Assembly: GCA_036387475.1 (NCBI GenBank)
Contig: DASVTR010000008.1
Location: 186,001-250,000 of the forward strand
DNA: 64,000 nucleotides
Direction of reading: 5' to 3'
DNA from: DASVTR01 sp036387475
GTDB taxonomy: Bacteria; Acidobacteriota; Blastocatellia; Pyrinomonadales; Pyrinomonadaceae
The notes below the pieces were generated by a model. It was not told the origin of the DNA. It was given only the letters and a program-made list of their open reading frames with translations, and did not search any database. Both the position numbers and the translations under genes were made by a program. Of the stretch, positions 46,437 to 54,463 are shown one piece after another; within the stretch, counting starts at the first letter, position 1, and each line of letters opens with the position of its first letter.

Positions 46437-47021
46437 ATGTTTCGTTCTTCAAGATCAAAGTTCTTTCTCTTGTTCTTTAATGCGTCGTTGCTCGTCGGAT
46501 ACCTGGCCTTGATTCCCACCGTCGCCTTCGGGCAAACTTCCGGAACTCGGCCCTCTGCGTTTAGCGCCACGAAAACCTCGTCCAAGCTTAATCATGCTTC
46601 GCTCAGGGTCGCTCCGTTTGTCCCGACGAATGAAGAGTTGCGCGCTTTCGAGTTGGTCAATACGGAACGAGCCAGGAAAGGCTTACGCCCGCTCGTCTGG
46701 GACGCCGAATTGACGCGCATGGCACGCATCTACTCAGAGAAGATGGCGCGCCAGAACTTCTTCAGCCATACAGCGCCGGACGGAGAGGGCCTGCGCGAGC
46801 GTTCTCGCGCAAGCGGGATTGTCGGCTTTAAGAGGCTGGGCGAGAATCTTGCTTTTAATAAAGGCTTCGCCGATGCCGCCGGCTCTGCCGTGGTTGGATG
46901 GATGCGTTCCGAAGGTCATCGTGACCATATTCTGGACAGGGAATTCACCCGCTCCGGTTTAGGCATTGCCACCTCGGCAGAAGGGCGCGTTTATTTCACA
47001 CAGGTTTTCGCTGTGCGTTGA
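46437..47021 (+). CDS. Secreted CAP/SCP-domain protein under c-di-GMP riboswitch control
   Basis: 194 residues from ATG 46,437; an earlier in-frame ATG at 46,362 lies inside the riboswitch. The signal (FLLFFNASLLVGYLALIPTVAFGQ) is followed by the CAP fold: NEELRAFELVNTERARKGLRPL, the catalytic-site His in FFSHTAPDGEGLRER, GENLAFNKGF, VVGWMRSEGHRDHILD and FTRSGLGIA. Bacterial CAP proteins are secreted and in part affect cell wall or surface adhesion. The tandem riboswitches put it under c-di-GMP, a signal that often turns on matrix and adhesion genes. Confidence 0.92.
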   Translation: MFRSSRSKFFLLFFNASLLVGYLALIPTVAFGQTSGTRPSAFSATKTSSKLNHASLRVAPFVPTNEELRAFELVNTERARKGLRPLVWDAELTRMARIYSEKMARQNFFSHTAPDGEGLRERSRASGIVGFKRLGENLAFNKGFADAAGSAVVGWMRSEGHRDHILDREFTRSGLGIATSAEGRVYFTQVFAVR

Positions 47022-47092
47022 GCTGGTGGTATTTGTAAGATGGTGTGTAGCAACCGATAGAGCGGCTTGCTCATGATGCCAGAGCGGTTTTG

Positions 47093-47520
47093 TTACAGAT
47101 AGGCGCGCAGCTTACGGCGCAGGATTGACTTCCCGCGTCAGATTCTCGACTTGACCGTTCTCTCATTCAGGTGCGCCATCTTCGCAATTTGCCTGTAGCT
47201 GCTATCTTCTACGAACAGCGCCAGCGGCACACGATACTGGTCTGATAATTTGTCAACACCTCTTCTGAGGGCTTCCCTGCGTGTGCGCTCAATGAGCGTG
47301 GCATCTCTGAGAGGTCGTGTGTCTGCTAGCTCCAATCCCTGCACCTTACCGTTCAACATACCCTCAAGAAAACGTCTTGCGTTAGGTCGGCAGCATTGTC
47401 GTCATCATGCTTGATATGCGCGATGATGTAAGCTGCCAGCCTTTGGTGAAGCCGCCAAGCTCTATTGAAAGCAGCCTCAAATATTCGGCTGGAGTGAGAG
47501 ATTCAAACTCACCTGCTGGA
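47093..47520 (-). pseudogene. Decayed ECF-type sigma factor
   Basis: In the minus direction one frame reads IFEAAFNRAWRLHQRLAAYI and HDDDNAADLTQDVF (region 2), then the frame changes and MLNGKVQGLELADT..RREALRRGVDKLSDQYRVPL and SYRQIAKMAHLNERTVKSR (region 4) follow. A TGA stops the protein at 47,138-47,140, and RGKSILRRKLRAYL then continues in frame, the usual C-terminus. So it has at least one frameshift and one stop. It is not a working gene. Confidence 0.8.
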
Positions 47521-47713
47521 CATGCTTAGCATTTCTAAGGTCTCATACATTTAGAATAAGATCATTACGGGGCAACTACCTCTTAGGATAGTGTTGGCCG
47601 CCAGGTGAGCTACCAGAATCTCGCTGGACGCGTGCTGGCAGGTCTCTTCTGCTGGCTCTGACTCGCTGGGATTCGACGGGTCGCTATCGAATTAATCCCG
47701 AAGGAGATCATGG
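47521..47713. other. Short intergenic region
   Basis: Contains AAGGAG (47,701) as ribosome binding site for the next gene, 8 bases from ATG 47,714. Nothing else is seen. Confidence 0.4.
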
Positions 47714-49043
47714 ATGAAACAAGCAGGTCTGCTAACTTTAGCTTTACTAACTTCCGTCTTGATTGCTCCCGCGCTTTCCGCGTCAACTCGATCTTCATTT
47801 GTGACCGTCAAAAACCACAAGTTCTACGTGGATGATAAGCCTTACTACCTTCATCGGTGCCAATTACTGGTATGGCACCCTCTTGGGTCTTGAAAAGGAG
47901 AAGAGAAAAGGTGTCGAGCGGTTGCGGAAGGAACTGGATTTTCTGAAAGCGAATGGTGTCACCAACTTGAGATTGCTGGCTGGCGCTGAAGGGGCAGGCA
48001 TGATTAACGGTGTGATGAGAGTGGGGCCGCCCCTGCAACCCCGTCAGGGAGAGTTCGACGAAGATGTTTTAGACGGGCTTGACCTCATTCTTTCGGAGAT
48101 GGGTAAACGTAAAATGTATGCCGTTGTGTTTCTGAGCAACAACTGGGAGTGGAGCGGCGGTTTTCAACAGTATCTTGCCTGGAACGGTCTGGTCCCGGAC
48201 GCACTCCTAACCAGAAAATTGACCTGGGATGAGCAGCGGGACATCGTGTCCAGGTTTTACAATTGCGGGCCGTGCAAAGAGAGCTACAACAAACAAGTTA
48301 ATCTGATTCTGGACAGAACCAATAAATATAGCCGCAGGAAATACACCGAAGACCCTGTGATTATGGCTTGGGAGCTAGCCAATGAGCCTCGCCCGATGAG
48401 GCCCGCCTCCGCCTCCGCCTATAGGCTTTGGATAAATGATGTGGCGGCCATGATTAAAACGAAGGACAAAAATCATTTGGTCACGACGGGCCTTGAGGGC
48501 CTCGTCGGCACAGAGGACATAAAACTGTATGAAGAGGTTCATGCCGATAAGAACATTGATTATCTGACAATTCATATCTGGCCCAAAAACTGGAACTGGT
48601 TTAAAGGGCACGAGGTTCAAGCAGGTTTCCCGGACGTTGTCGAAAAAACCCTGAGCTATATTGAACAGCACCGGCTCGTCGCCGAAAAATTGAACAAGCC
48701 TTTAGTGATCGAAGAGTTTGGCCTCCCTAGAGACAGCCACTCATTCGACATCAGTTCTTCCACCTCTCTGAGGGATGCTTTCTACAGCAAGATATTCTCA
48801 GTGCTTGCGGAGCAGGCAGACGTGGGCGGCCATATCGGCGGGGCGAACTTTTGGGCTTTTGGGGGTACTGCCCAACCTGTAAAAGGGCAGACGAACTGGA
48901 AGGAGGGCGATAGCTACATGGGCGACCCTCCGATGGAAGAGCAAGGTCTGAACAGCGTTTTCAATAGTGATAAGAGTACCTGGCAAGTCATCCTGACCTT
49001 CAGCAAAGCTTTAGAGAAGAGTCGTAGGCGGGAGTCCAATTAA
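47714..49043 (+). pseudogene. GH5-like mannanase, frameshifted near the N-terminus
   Basis: A signal peptide (MKQAGLLTLALLTSVLIAPALSA) and NHKFYVDDKPYY start at 47,714 in one frame; the rest, FIGANYWYGTLLGLEKEKRKG, continues in the next frame. One extra base near 47,850 would explain this: the sequence TACTACCTTCATCGG would read YYFIG without one C. The rest is intact: WELANEPRPM with the acid/base Glu, YLTIHIWPKNWNW and LVIEEFGLPRD with the nucleophile Glu, then GANFWAFGG. It may be a sequencing error or a true mutation. The GH5 family of beta-mannanases fits best. Confidence 0.8.
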
Positions 49044-49123
49044 AAGATGTAGCTCAAGCATCGCCGCAGGAGGAATCATGAGAGCCATGCTATCGGAGCG
49101 TCCGCTCGAATGATTTGTTCGGC
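49034..49123 (-). other. attC-like site, minus strand, overlapping the GH5 stop
   Basis: On the minus strand it begins GCCGAAC, AAATCATTCGAGCGGACGC, then ATAGCATGGCTCTCAT. The right end ATTGGAC is one change from GTTGGAC, but the inner right box (GGTTAATTCGGG) is missing. It serves the gene at 49,126 (49,123 is 3 bases from its stop) and overlaps the last bases of the GH5-like gene. Confidence 0.6.
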
Positions 49124-49125
49124 TT

Positions 49126-49482
49126 CTACAGAGCGCGCTCGAACCGCCCTATTTCTATGACCTCACGCGCCCAAAACCTGACCGCACCCCAACTGCCTTC
49201 GACATCATCAACTCTCACGTTTAAGCCTTCCATGCCTCTGGCTGACACATCGAAGATGCAAAACCCGCCGGTCTTGCGCGGGAAACCCTTTTCAATCTCT
49301 AAATCTTGCGGGCTATAAAAACGAAGATGCCGAAGCTCGTCGCCTCTTTTCAAGGTGACATCGATAAAGGGTTCGGACTCTTCGTCCGCCCATTGGTAAA
49401 AGCTGAAAGTGAAGACTTCATACTCCCAGGCACGCTCAAGAATTGGATGATAATGGTCTTCTTTCCTATCCACAAATCTCAT
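49126..49482 (-). CDS. Small cassette protein of unknown function
   Basis: 118 residues, acidic and rich in aromatic residues (ERAWEYEVFTFSFYQWADEE; GGFCIFDVSARGMEGLNVRV; WGAVRFWAREVIEIGRFERA). No signal or membrane helix. No family recognised; a single beta-rich domain fits. Bounded by minus-strand attC sites at both ends (49,034 and 49,496), as expected for a cassette. Confidence 0.6.
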   Translation of the reverse strand: MRFVDRKEDHYHPILERAWEYEVFTFSFYQWADEESEPFIDVTLKRGDELRHLRFYSPQDLEIEKGFPRKTGGFCIFDVSARGMEGLNVRVDDVEGSWGAVRFWAREVIEIGRFERAL

Positions 49483-49495
49483 CCTTCATAGAAAA

Positions 49496-49558
49496 GCTTA
49501 ACGCCCGAATTGATCCGCCGCCCGCGAATGACATCCAAGATTATCGCAGCAATTAGGT
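49496..49558 (-). other. Minus-strand attC, right end clear, left end doubtful
   Basis: On the minus strand the end GGATCAATTCGGGCGTTAAGC is clear. The beginning ACCTAAT is one change from ACCTAAC but the inner left box is not recognisable, and at 63 bp it is short. Confidence 0.5.
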
Positions 49559-49571
49559 ATCCAAAATCAAA

Positions 49572-49598
49572 GGGGCGGTTTCTTGTGCGAACCGCCCC
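49572..49598 (-). terminator. Hairpin after the small protein gene at 49,641
   Basis: GGGGCGGTT/AACCGCCCC form a perfect 9-bp stem with a 9-base loop, followed on the minus strand by TTTGATTTTGG. It lies 43 bases downstream of the stop of the minus-strand gene and could end its transcript. Confidence 0.6.
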
Positions 49599-49640
49599 AT
49601 CTGATCCTTTTGGTAAAGCTCATCCGAAAGCAAATCGCGC

Positions 49641-50000
49641 TCAGCGCACGGCCTCCAGGAAGCGGAAATCCGACATCCATCTGTCGCCCGATTCATCGCT
49701 GAGGATAGCGATTCGACCGGTGCTCATAAAAGCCATCTTGAGGATGTCCCATTCTTCGTCGCTGATGTTTCCCTGCTGTGAGCTGACGCCCCCTTCGTCC
49801 CAAACAATGACGACTTCTCGACCGCCAGCGACTTGGAAGTTACCGACCCGGCTGATCCGTCCGTAATGCCACTCGAATTTCGCGCCCGCCTCTCTGGCCT
49901 GTGTCGCTTCTACTCCTTCGGCGCTCGTCTCTCGCACACGATGTCCATCGCCTCCAGTTGACCTAGCCTTTTTCGTGGATTTCGTCGCAGACTTGGGCAT
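49641..50000 (-). CDS. Small cytoplasmic protein of unknown function
   Basis: 119 residues from ATG 50,000. The first 40 residues are basic and then low-complexity (MPKSATKSTKKARSTGG); the rest reads FEWHYGRISRVGNFQVAGG, REVVIVWDEGG and EEWDILKMAFMSTGRIAILS. No family recognised. It runs opposite to the attC at 50,154 that lies upstream of it. Confidence 0.6.
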   Translation of the reverse strand: MPKSATKSTKKARSTGGDGHRVRETSAEGVEATQAREAGAKFEWHYGRISRVGNFQVAGGREVVIVWDEGGVSSQQGNISDEEWDILKMAFMSTGRIAILSDESGDRWMSDFRFLEAVR

Positions 50001-50153
50001 ATGTCATTTCCTCCCTGTTGATTTAATATGCTAATCCTTTTGGTAAGAACGACGCAGTGCTCTCCGGTAGCTATTGTATAGAGGCACTGCCATGAAGAGG
50101 TTAGCCTAGCACCACGAGCAGAGAAATTCAAAGGCGGGTTCAAGTGAGGCGCT

Positions 50154-50262
50154 GTCTAACAACTCATTCAACCAGAGCGCTCGACAGCATGGCTTTCATG
50201 CTTGCCTTCTCCGATAATGTCGGATGCTGTATGCTCGCGCCCGGCTAATTCGGGCGTTAGAT
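50154..50262 (+). other. Integron attC site
   Basis: GTCTAAC, AACTCATTCAACCAGAGCGC, ACAGCATGGCTTTCAT and GCCCGGCTAATTCGGGCGTTAGAT. 109 bp, all four boxes present. One of the best sites in the window. The start codon of the next gene falls in the last bases of its core. Confidence 0.93.
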
Positions 50263-50866
50263 GCTTCTATGTATGCAACATATGCGGCGAACAAGAATTA
50301 AGCGAACTCTGCTCTTCACGGCCTTGCCAATCGTGCTGGCTTTTACCTTGGTGGCGACGTTGATTGTGGCCGATGGGCTGATTGATGACATCCGTGCTGC
50401 CGACGTAGCAATCGTGCCGGGTAACACCGTCGAAAAGGATGGGCGTCCTTCAGCGAGACTACGCGCCCGGCTCGACCAAGCGGTCGCCCTTTATCGGCAG
50501 GGGCTGTTCCCCAATGTGATCGTCAGCGGCGGGGTGGGTAGCGAAGGGTTCGATGAAGCGGAGGTGATGAAGAGTTATCTGGTCGAAAACGGGGTGCCGG
50601 AGGGCAGCATCCATGTCGACAGCGGAGGGGCAACTACATATCTGACGGCGAAGAATGCGGCTCGGATGATGAGAGAAAACGGGTGGCAGAGTGCGATGGT
50701 CGTCTCTCAGTATTTCCATATTTCGCGCATGAGATTAGCTTTGAAGCGTTCGGGGGTCACGACGGTGTTTTCGGCGCACGCGCAATACTTCGAGTTGAGG
50801 GATATCTATTCAATCGCGAGGGAGGTGGTCGGTTACGTCGCATATCTTCTTCGCGCCGACTACTGA
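50261..50866 (+). CDS. YdcF-like (DUF218) protein (cassette gene)
   Basis: Up to 201 residues; ATG 50,261 overlaps the attC core, and ATGs at 50,273 and 50,282 are alternatives. An N-terminal helix (LLFTALPIVLAFTLVATLIVA) anchors the protein. The DUF218 fold is visible in AADVAIVPGNTVEKDGRPS, LFPNVIVSGGVGSEG, STTYLTAKNAARMM-like TTYLTAKNAARMM and AMVVSQYFHISRMRLALKR. Members (YdcF, SanA, ElyC) act at the inner membrane on envelope functions. Confidence 0.82.
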   Translation: MLLCMQHMRRTRIKRTLLFTALPIVLAFTLVATLIVADGLIDDIRAADVAIVPGNTVEKDGRPSARLRARLDQAVALYRQGLFPNVIVSGGVGSEGFDEAEVMKSYLVENGVPEGSIHVDSGGATTYLTAKNAARMMRENGWQSAMVVSQYFHISRMRLALKRSGVTTVFSAHAQYFELRDIYSIAREVVGYVAYLLRADY

Positions 50867-50899
50867 GGCGGCTTTTAGTTTAACGCGATGCCGTATCTA

Positions 50900-51406
50900 A
50901 TGGTTGGCAATTATGGCAGTGGAAAATAGGGCTATATTGATAAAACGGGACGGATAGTTATTGAGCCAAAGTTTGATGAAACGAATAACTTCTCAGAGGG
51001 AATCGCAGATATATGGATAGGCAAAAAGATGGGATACATTGACAGGTCAGGCAAGATAATTATTCCTGTACAGTTTGATAGCGGCAGCGGCTTTTCAGAG
51101 GGATTAGCTCCGGTGGGAATTGGTGAAAAGTGGGGCTACATTGATAAGACGGGAAAGGTTGTGATTCCACTTAAATTTGAAGATGCACACGCTTTTAGTG
51201 AAGGTCTCGCCGCAATCACAGTTGACGGTAGTGAATTCGGGTTTATTGATAAAACAGGGCGAATAGTTATTAAGCCGCAGTTTGATAGTACGGTCGGTTT
51301 CTTTGACGAACTAGCAAGAATAGAGATCGGCGGCGAAATTTCTCTTTTGGATGGGTATATAAACCGGGAAGGAAAATACGTTTGGAGAAAGAAGCAAATA
51401 GATTGA
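50900..51406 (+). pseudogene. WG-repeat protein, interrupted by a stop and lacking its N-terminus
   Basis: Three and a half WG repeats are visible (GYIDRSGKIIIPVQFDSGSGF, WGYIDKTGKVVIPLKFEDAHAF, FGFIDKTGRIVIKPQFDST). The preceding one begins GK*GYIDKTGRIVIEPKF, where TAG at 50,927-50,929 replaces the TGG of the usual Trp, so the upstream part is cut off. A start at 51,029 would leave a 125-residue protein. The attC at 51,425 follows the stop by 19 bases. Confidence 0.75.
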
Positions 51407-51424
51407 ATTCTAATTTTCTGCTCA

Positions 51425-51532
51425 GCCTCACAATTCGTTCAACCGGAGCGGCGATAGCTGCTCTTTTATGATTGTGCGCTGCGCTGATATTGAAGGCTGG
51501 ATGCGCAGGCCGGGTTAATTTGAGCGTTAAGT
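51425..51532 (+). other. Integron attC site
   Basis: GCCTCAC (one change), AATTCGTTCAACCGGAGCGG, ATAGCTGCTCTTTTAT and GCCGGGTTAATTTGAGCGTTAAGT. 108 bp. It ends 33 bp before the methyltransferase gene. Confidence 0.9.
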
Positions 51533-51565
51533 TGCCAGGGACATCATGCGGAGAATGAAGAGAAC

Positions 51566-52264
51566 GTGAGTCAATCGAGACAAACGCTGGAATCAATCCA
51601 ATCCGATTTTGATCGGATTGCTTTGCTCCCCAACGAAAATTGGGATCATAACGCCCATTATCATAGATATTTGATGAGTCAGATTCCCAGGCACTGCCGT
51701 CAAATTCTTGAAATTGGTTGCGGCACGGGGGAATTCTCCCGATTGCTCGCCCGGCGCGCCGAAAGTGTTCTCGCCTTAGACTTATCCCCGCAGATGATTC
51801 GTCTTGCCCAGGAGCGATCAAAACTCTATCCCAACATTGATTTCGTTAATGCCGATGTGATGGCACATCAGTTCTCCGACTGTCAGTTTGATTGCATCGC
51901 GACGCTTACGACACTCCATCATTTACCAATCGAGCCTATCCTGAGAAAAATAAGGAAGATTTTGAAGCCCGGAGGTATATTTGTCTGCCTTGACCTATAT
52001 CAACGCTCTAACTTGAGTGATTTGCTTTTCGATAGTGTTGCTTATCCCGCAAATTTATTTCTCAGATTGATAAAAACCGGAAAGCCGAGGCCACCTGAGG
52101 AAGTACGTGAGGCATATGCTGAACATGGAAAAACGGATACATACCTCACGCTGCCAGAGGTTGAGGGGATTTGCACAAACATCTTGCCGGGTGCGTTAGT
52201 GAGAAGACACTTGTTCTGGCGCTACTCTATCATTTGGAAAAAAGAAATTGACAGGCAAATGTAA
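51566..52264 (+). CDS. Class I SAM-dependent methyltransferase (cassette gene)
   Basis: 232 residues starting at GTG 51,566, with GGAG about 15 bases upstream. Motif I is ILEIGCGTGEFSRLLA, motif II VLALDLSPQMIRLAQER, motif III NIDFVNADVMAHQF and post-motif FDCIATLTTLHHL; RKILKPGGIFVCLDLY follows. A small-molecule O-, N- or C-methyltransferase is likely; the substrate cannot be given. Between attC sites at 51,425 and 52,273. Confidence 0.87.
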   Translation: MSQSRQTLESIQSDFDRIALLPNENWDHNAHYHRYLMSQIPRHCRQILEIGCGTGEFSRLLARRAESVLALDLSPQMIRLAQERSKLYPNIDFVNADVMAHQFSDCQFDCIATLTTLHHLPIEPILRKIRKILKPGGIFVCLDLYQRSNLSDLLFDSVAYPANLFLRLIKTGKPRPPEEVREAYAEHGKTDTYLTLPEVEGICTNILPGALVRRHLFWRYSIIWKKEIDRQM

Positions 52265-52272
52265 ATAACGCG

Positions 52273-52424
52273 ACCTAGCAGCTGATTCAACCCGAACGTC
52301 CTCAGCTTGGCTTTCAAGATGCTTGTGCGGTACATCTCAGGTTGCCGCTATCGTCAGGCGGCGGGAAACAGGCTGAACTCCTTCAATCAACGCCTTCGGG
52401 CGGCAGTTTATTCTGGCATTATGC
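52273..52424 (+). other. Long attC site
   Basis: ACCTAGC (one change), AGCTGATTCAACCCGAACGT, CAGCTTGGCTTTCAAG; the right end is GCGGCAGTTTATTCTGGCATTATGC (one change in the core GTTATGC). 152 bp, with a palindromic middle. The next gene starts at 52,439 (52,421 is an alternative inside the end). Confidence 0.75.
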
Positions 52425-52438
52425 ATAGGAAACGGACT

Positions 52439-53200
52439 ATGGATTCCAGCGACGAAACAATAATCAAACTGAGCAAAACGAAAATCGTGCTGCTTCTGCT
52501 CGGAGCATTCGCCTTCGTGGCAGCGGGAATCTGGATGCTCTCCCTGGACGGCGCGAGCATTCAGTCTCATCGTCGTTTTAACGACCCCACGTATGTCCAC
52601 GGCCTTGGACTTGTGTCAATCGTATTTTTTGGAAGCTGCGGACTATACGCTCTCAAAAAGCTGTTCGACAAAAAGCCCGCTCTGGTATTTAACAACTCCG
52701 GCATTACTGATAACGCAAGCGGCGTCTCGGCTGGATTCATTCCATGGTCTGAGGTGTTAGGTGCGGAGATATTCGAAATACAACAGCAAAAGATGCTCAT
52801 TATCAGGGTCAGAAATCCCCAGGAATATATCGACCGTGGAAACTCATTGAAGCGGACGCTCAATAAAGCTAACTACAAAATGGTCGGCAGTCCCATCTCC
52901 ATTTCCGCAAACACGCTACAGATTAAATTTTCGGAGTTGGCCTCCCTTTTTGACAGATACCAGCGAAAATACGGCGTCGGGGCGGGCGGCGCTGAGATGC
53001 GCCACCCAATTCTCGGACAAACGGTTCATTCAACAGAGGTGCTTGGCGGCCATGTCGGGCACGATGCCGACTTCATCAAACTGGATGAAGAGCCTAAGAC
53101 GCAACTGCTGAATTGGTCGTCAAGGGCCGCCGCTCCAAGGCAATTGGCCGCGACCTCAGTAAGCTTGAGGGTTTGGCTAACGACGTGCCCTTGCTCTTGA
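52439..53200 (+). CDS. STM3941-like membrane protein, C-terminus from other DNA (cassette gene)
   Basis: 253 residues from ATG 52,439. Two helices (VLLLLGAFAFVAAGIWML and LGLVSIVFFGSCGLYALK) and a PH-like cytoplasmic domain (ALVFNNSGITDNASGVSAGF, WSEVLGAEIFEIQQQKMLIIRV, SISANTLQIKFSELASLFDRYQ) fit the STM3941 family. The last 60 codons (from about HPILGQTVHSTEVLGG) run through a half attC and then antisense to a glycosyltransferase fragment, so they are not native. The natural end is probably near 53,010. Confidence 0.75.
   Translation: MDSSDETIIKLSKTKIVLLLLGAFAFVAAGIWMLSLDGASIQSHRRFNDPTYVHGLGLVSIVFFGSCGLYALKKLFDKKPALVFNNSGITDNASGVSAGFIPWSEVLGAEIFEIQQQKMLIIRVRNPQEYIDRGNSLKRTLNKANYKMVGSPISISANTLQIKFSELASLFDRYQRKYGVGAGGAEMRHPILGQTVHSTEVLGGHVGHDADFIKLDEEPKTQLLNWSSRAAAPRQLAATSVSLRVWLTTCPCS
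53016..53045 (+). other. Left half of an attC site
   Basis: GACAAAC followed by GGTTCATTCAACAGAGGTGC matches the left half of an attC; the right half is replaced by the end of the glycosyltransferase fragment. It marks a join between two unrelated pieces of DNA. Confidence 0.55.
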
Positions 53201-53613
53201 AAAGGAAGGGCAACTGTGAGAAATGGTTCGGTCGCCGGGGTCGCGTAGCCGATGCGAATTGGGATACCTGCCGCAACGGCCAGTTCGCCTGACCAGGGGT
53301 CTTCCGGGCGAGCTAAGATGATGAGGTCGAAGAGTCCACGAAGGGAGTTAGCCTTTTGGTTAACAATGGTAGTCCAGTTGGCCGGGTCGTGCGGGGCTGT
53401 GAGCGGCGGAAAGGGGAGCGTGTATGTCCGATCGACCTGGGTACAACGCCGGACAACTTCGCCCAATTCAGAGGTCACCAGAAAGCTGATCTGCACATTG
53501 GGCAAAATGGCGCGAAGCCGAGCAGCGGCAGGCAGTGTCAGGAGCACGTCGCCGAGATGATCGGGACGAGCGATCAGAACGCGTGGTCTCACTGCCTTCT
53601 GAGTGTCGGTCAT
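53026..53613 (-). pseudogene. Glycosyltransferase family 9 fragment (N-terminal part)
   Basis: 195 residues. PRVLIARPDHLGDVLLTLPAA, RLRAILPNVQISFLVTSELGE and FDLIILARPEDPWSGELAVAAGI, RIGYATP form the first Rossmann domain of ADP-heptose:LPS heptosyltransferase-type enzymes (GT9). A complete protein is about 350 residues; the C-terminal domain is missing and the last 30 residues are read from the neighbouring cassette. It cannot be a complete enzyme. Confidence 0.75.
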
Positions 53614-53722
53614 GCTCCCTCTGGTGGATTAGGGATCATAATTCAAAGTCGGCATGTGCGCCCCCTACTGCATCTGCAATCGACGGCAGCAATAACTTGA
53701 TTGTGTAGTGTTACCACTAAGC

Positions 53723-53809
53723 GCCTAATGCTCGAATTGAACGGCGCGCAATTAAAGTTGATAATAAAGGACTGCCTGATTGTGAGTCTGGTTGAGCGAC
53801 TTGTTACAC
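53723..53809 (-). other. Integron attC site, minus strand
   Basis: On the minus strand: GTGTAAC, AAGTCGCTCAACCAGACTC, and GCCGTTCAATTCGAGCATTAGGC (core ATTAGGC, one change from GTTAGGC). 87 bp. The stop of the GNAT gene is inside its first box. Confidence 0.85.
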
Positions 53810-54313
53810 ATCCGAGGCAAACAAATTAACCTCTGCGCTATCATCAGACAGTTTAACCATTCCTTCAAAATTGAATCCTAATTTTTCAAGCAGCCTGACT
53901 GAATCATGATTGTCCGGAGAGGTAATAGCTACGAGACGATTTAAGCCAAAAGCTCTTCTCCCATACGCCATCACAGCAGAGGCAGACTCGTAGGCATACC
54001 CTTTCCCCCGGAATTTCGGCAGAAAGGCGAATCCTATATCCACATCCTCCAGGGAATCTCTTTTAATCAGGCCGCAGATACCAATGGGGACGCCCTCGCC
54101 CTTGAGTTCAGTCAGATACAGCCCGAAGCCAAGCCGCTCGTACATCGCAACCATACTCTGCAAAATATAATCACGAGCAGCATCAAGAGTCTTCAGACCT
54201 TTATCACCGATAAAGCGCAGCCATGAGGGATCATTCAAGAGTTCAAGAATAAACTCGCTATCTTCGCCTGTCAGCCGACGAAGGATGAGATGATCTGTTT
54301 CAAGAACTTTCAT
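53804..54313 (-). CDS. GNAT acetyltransferase, RimJ/RimL type (cassette gene)
   Basis: 169 residues. ETDHLILRRLTGEDSEFILELLND at the N-terminus, VDIGFAFLPKFRGKGYAYESA with the acetyl-CoA loop, NRLVAITSPDNHDSVRLLEKLGF and the end MVKLSDDSAEVNLF. Ribosomal-protein or small-molecule N-acetylation is typical of the family; the target is unknown. The stop codon overlaps the attC at 53,723. Next upstream is the attC at 54,335, so it is one complete reversed cassette. Confidence 0.88.
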   Translation of the reverse strand: MKVLETDHLILRRLTGEDSEFILELLNDPSWLRFIGDKGLKTLDAARDYILQSMVAMYERLGFGLYLTELKGEGVPIGICGLIKRDSLEDVDIGFAFLPKFRGKGYAYESASAVMAYGRRAFGLNRLVAITSPDNHDSVRLLEKLGFNFEGMVKLSDDSAEVNLFASDV

Positions 54314-54334
54314 GGTCGCAGCACATTATTTGAA

Positions 54335-54430
54335 GTCTGACGCCCTAATAGCGCCAGAAGCAATTTACAAAGTGAGGAAGCAGCATGAAAAGGTTGCTGT
54401 TAAGGCTTCGGGTCGAATGAGTTGCTAGGT
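54335..54430 (-). other. Integron attC site, minus strand
   Basis: On the minus strand: ACCTAGC, AACTCATTCGACCCGAAGCC, then GCGCTATTAGGGCGTCAGAC (core GTCAGAC, one change). 96 bp. It lies between the GNAT gene and the methyltransferase gene. Confidence 0.85.
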
Positions 54431-54463
54431 ACGGCAAAATCTGAATCACTGTCCTTCATCTCG

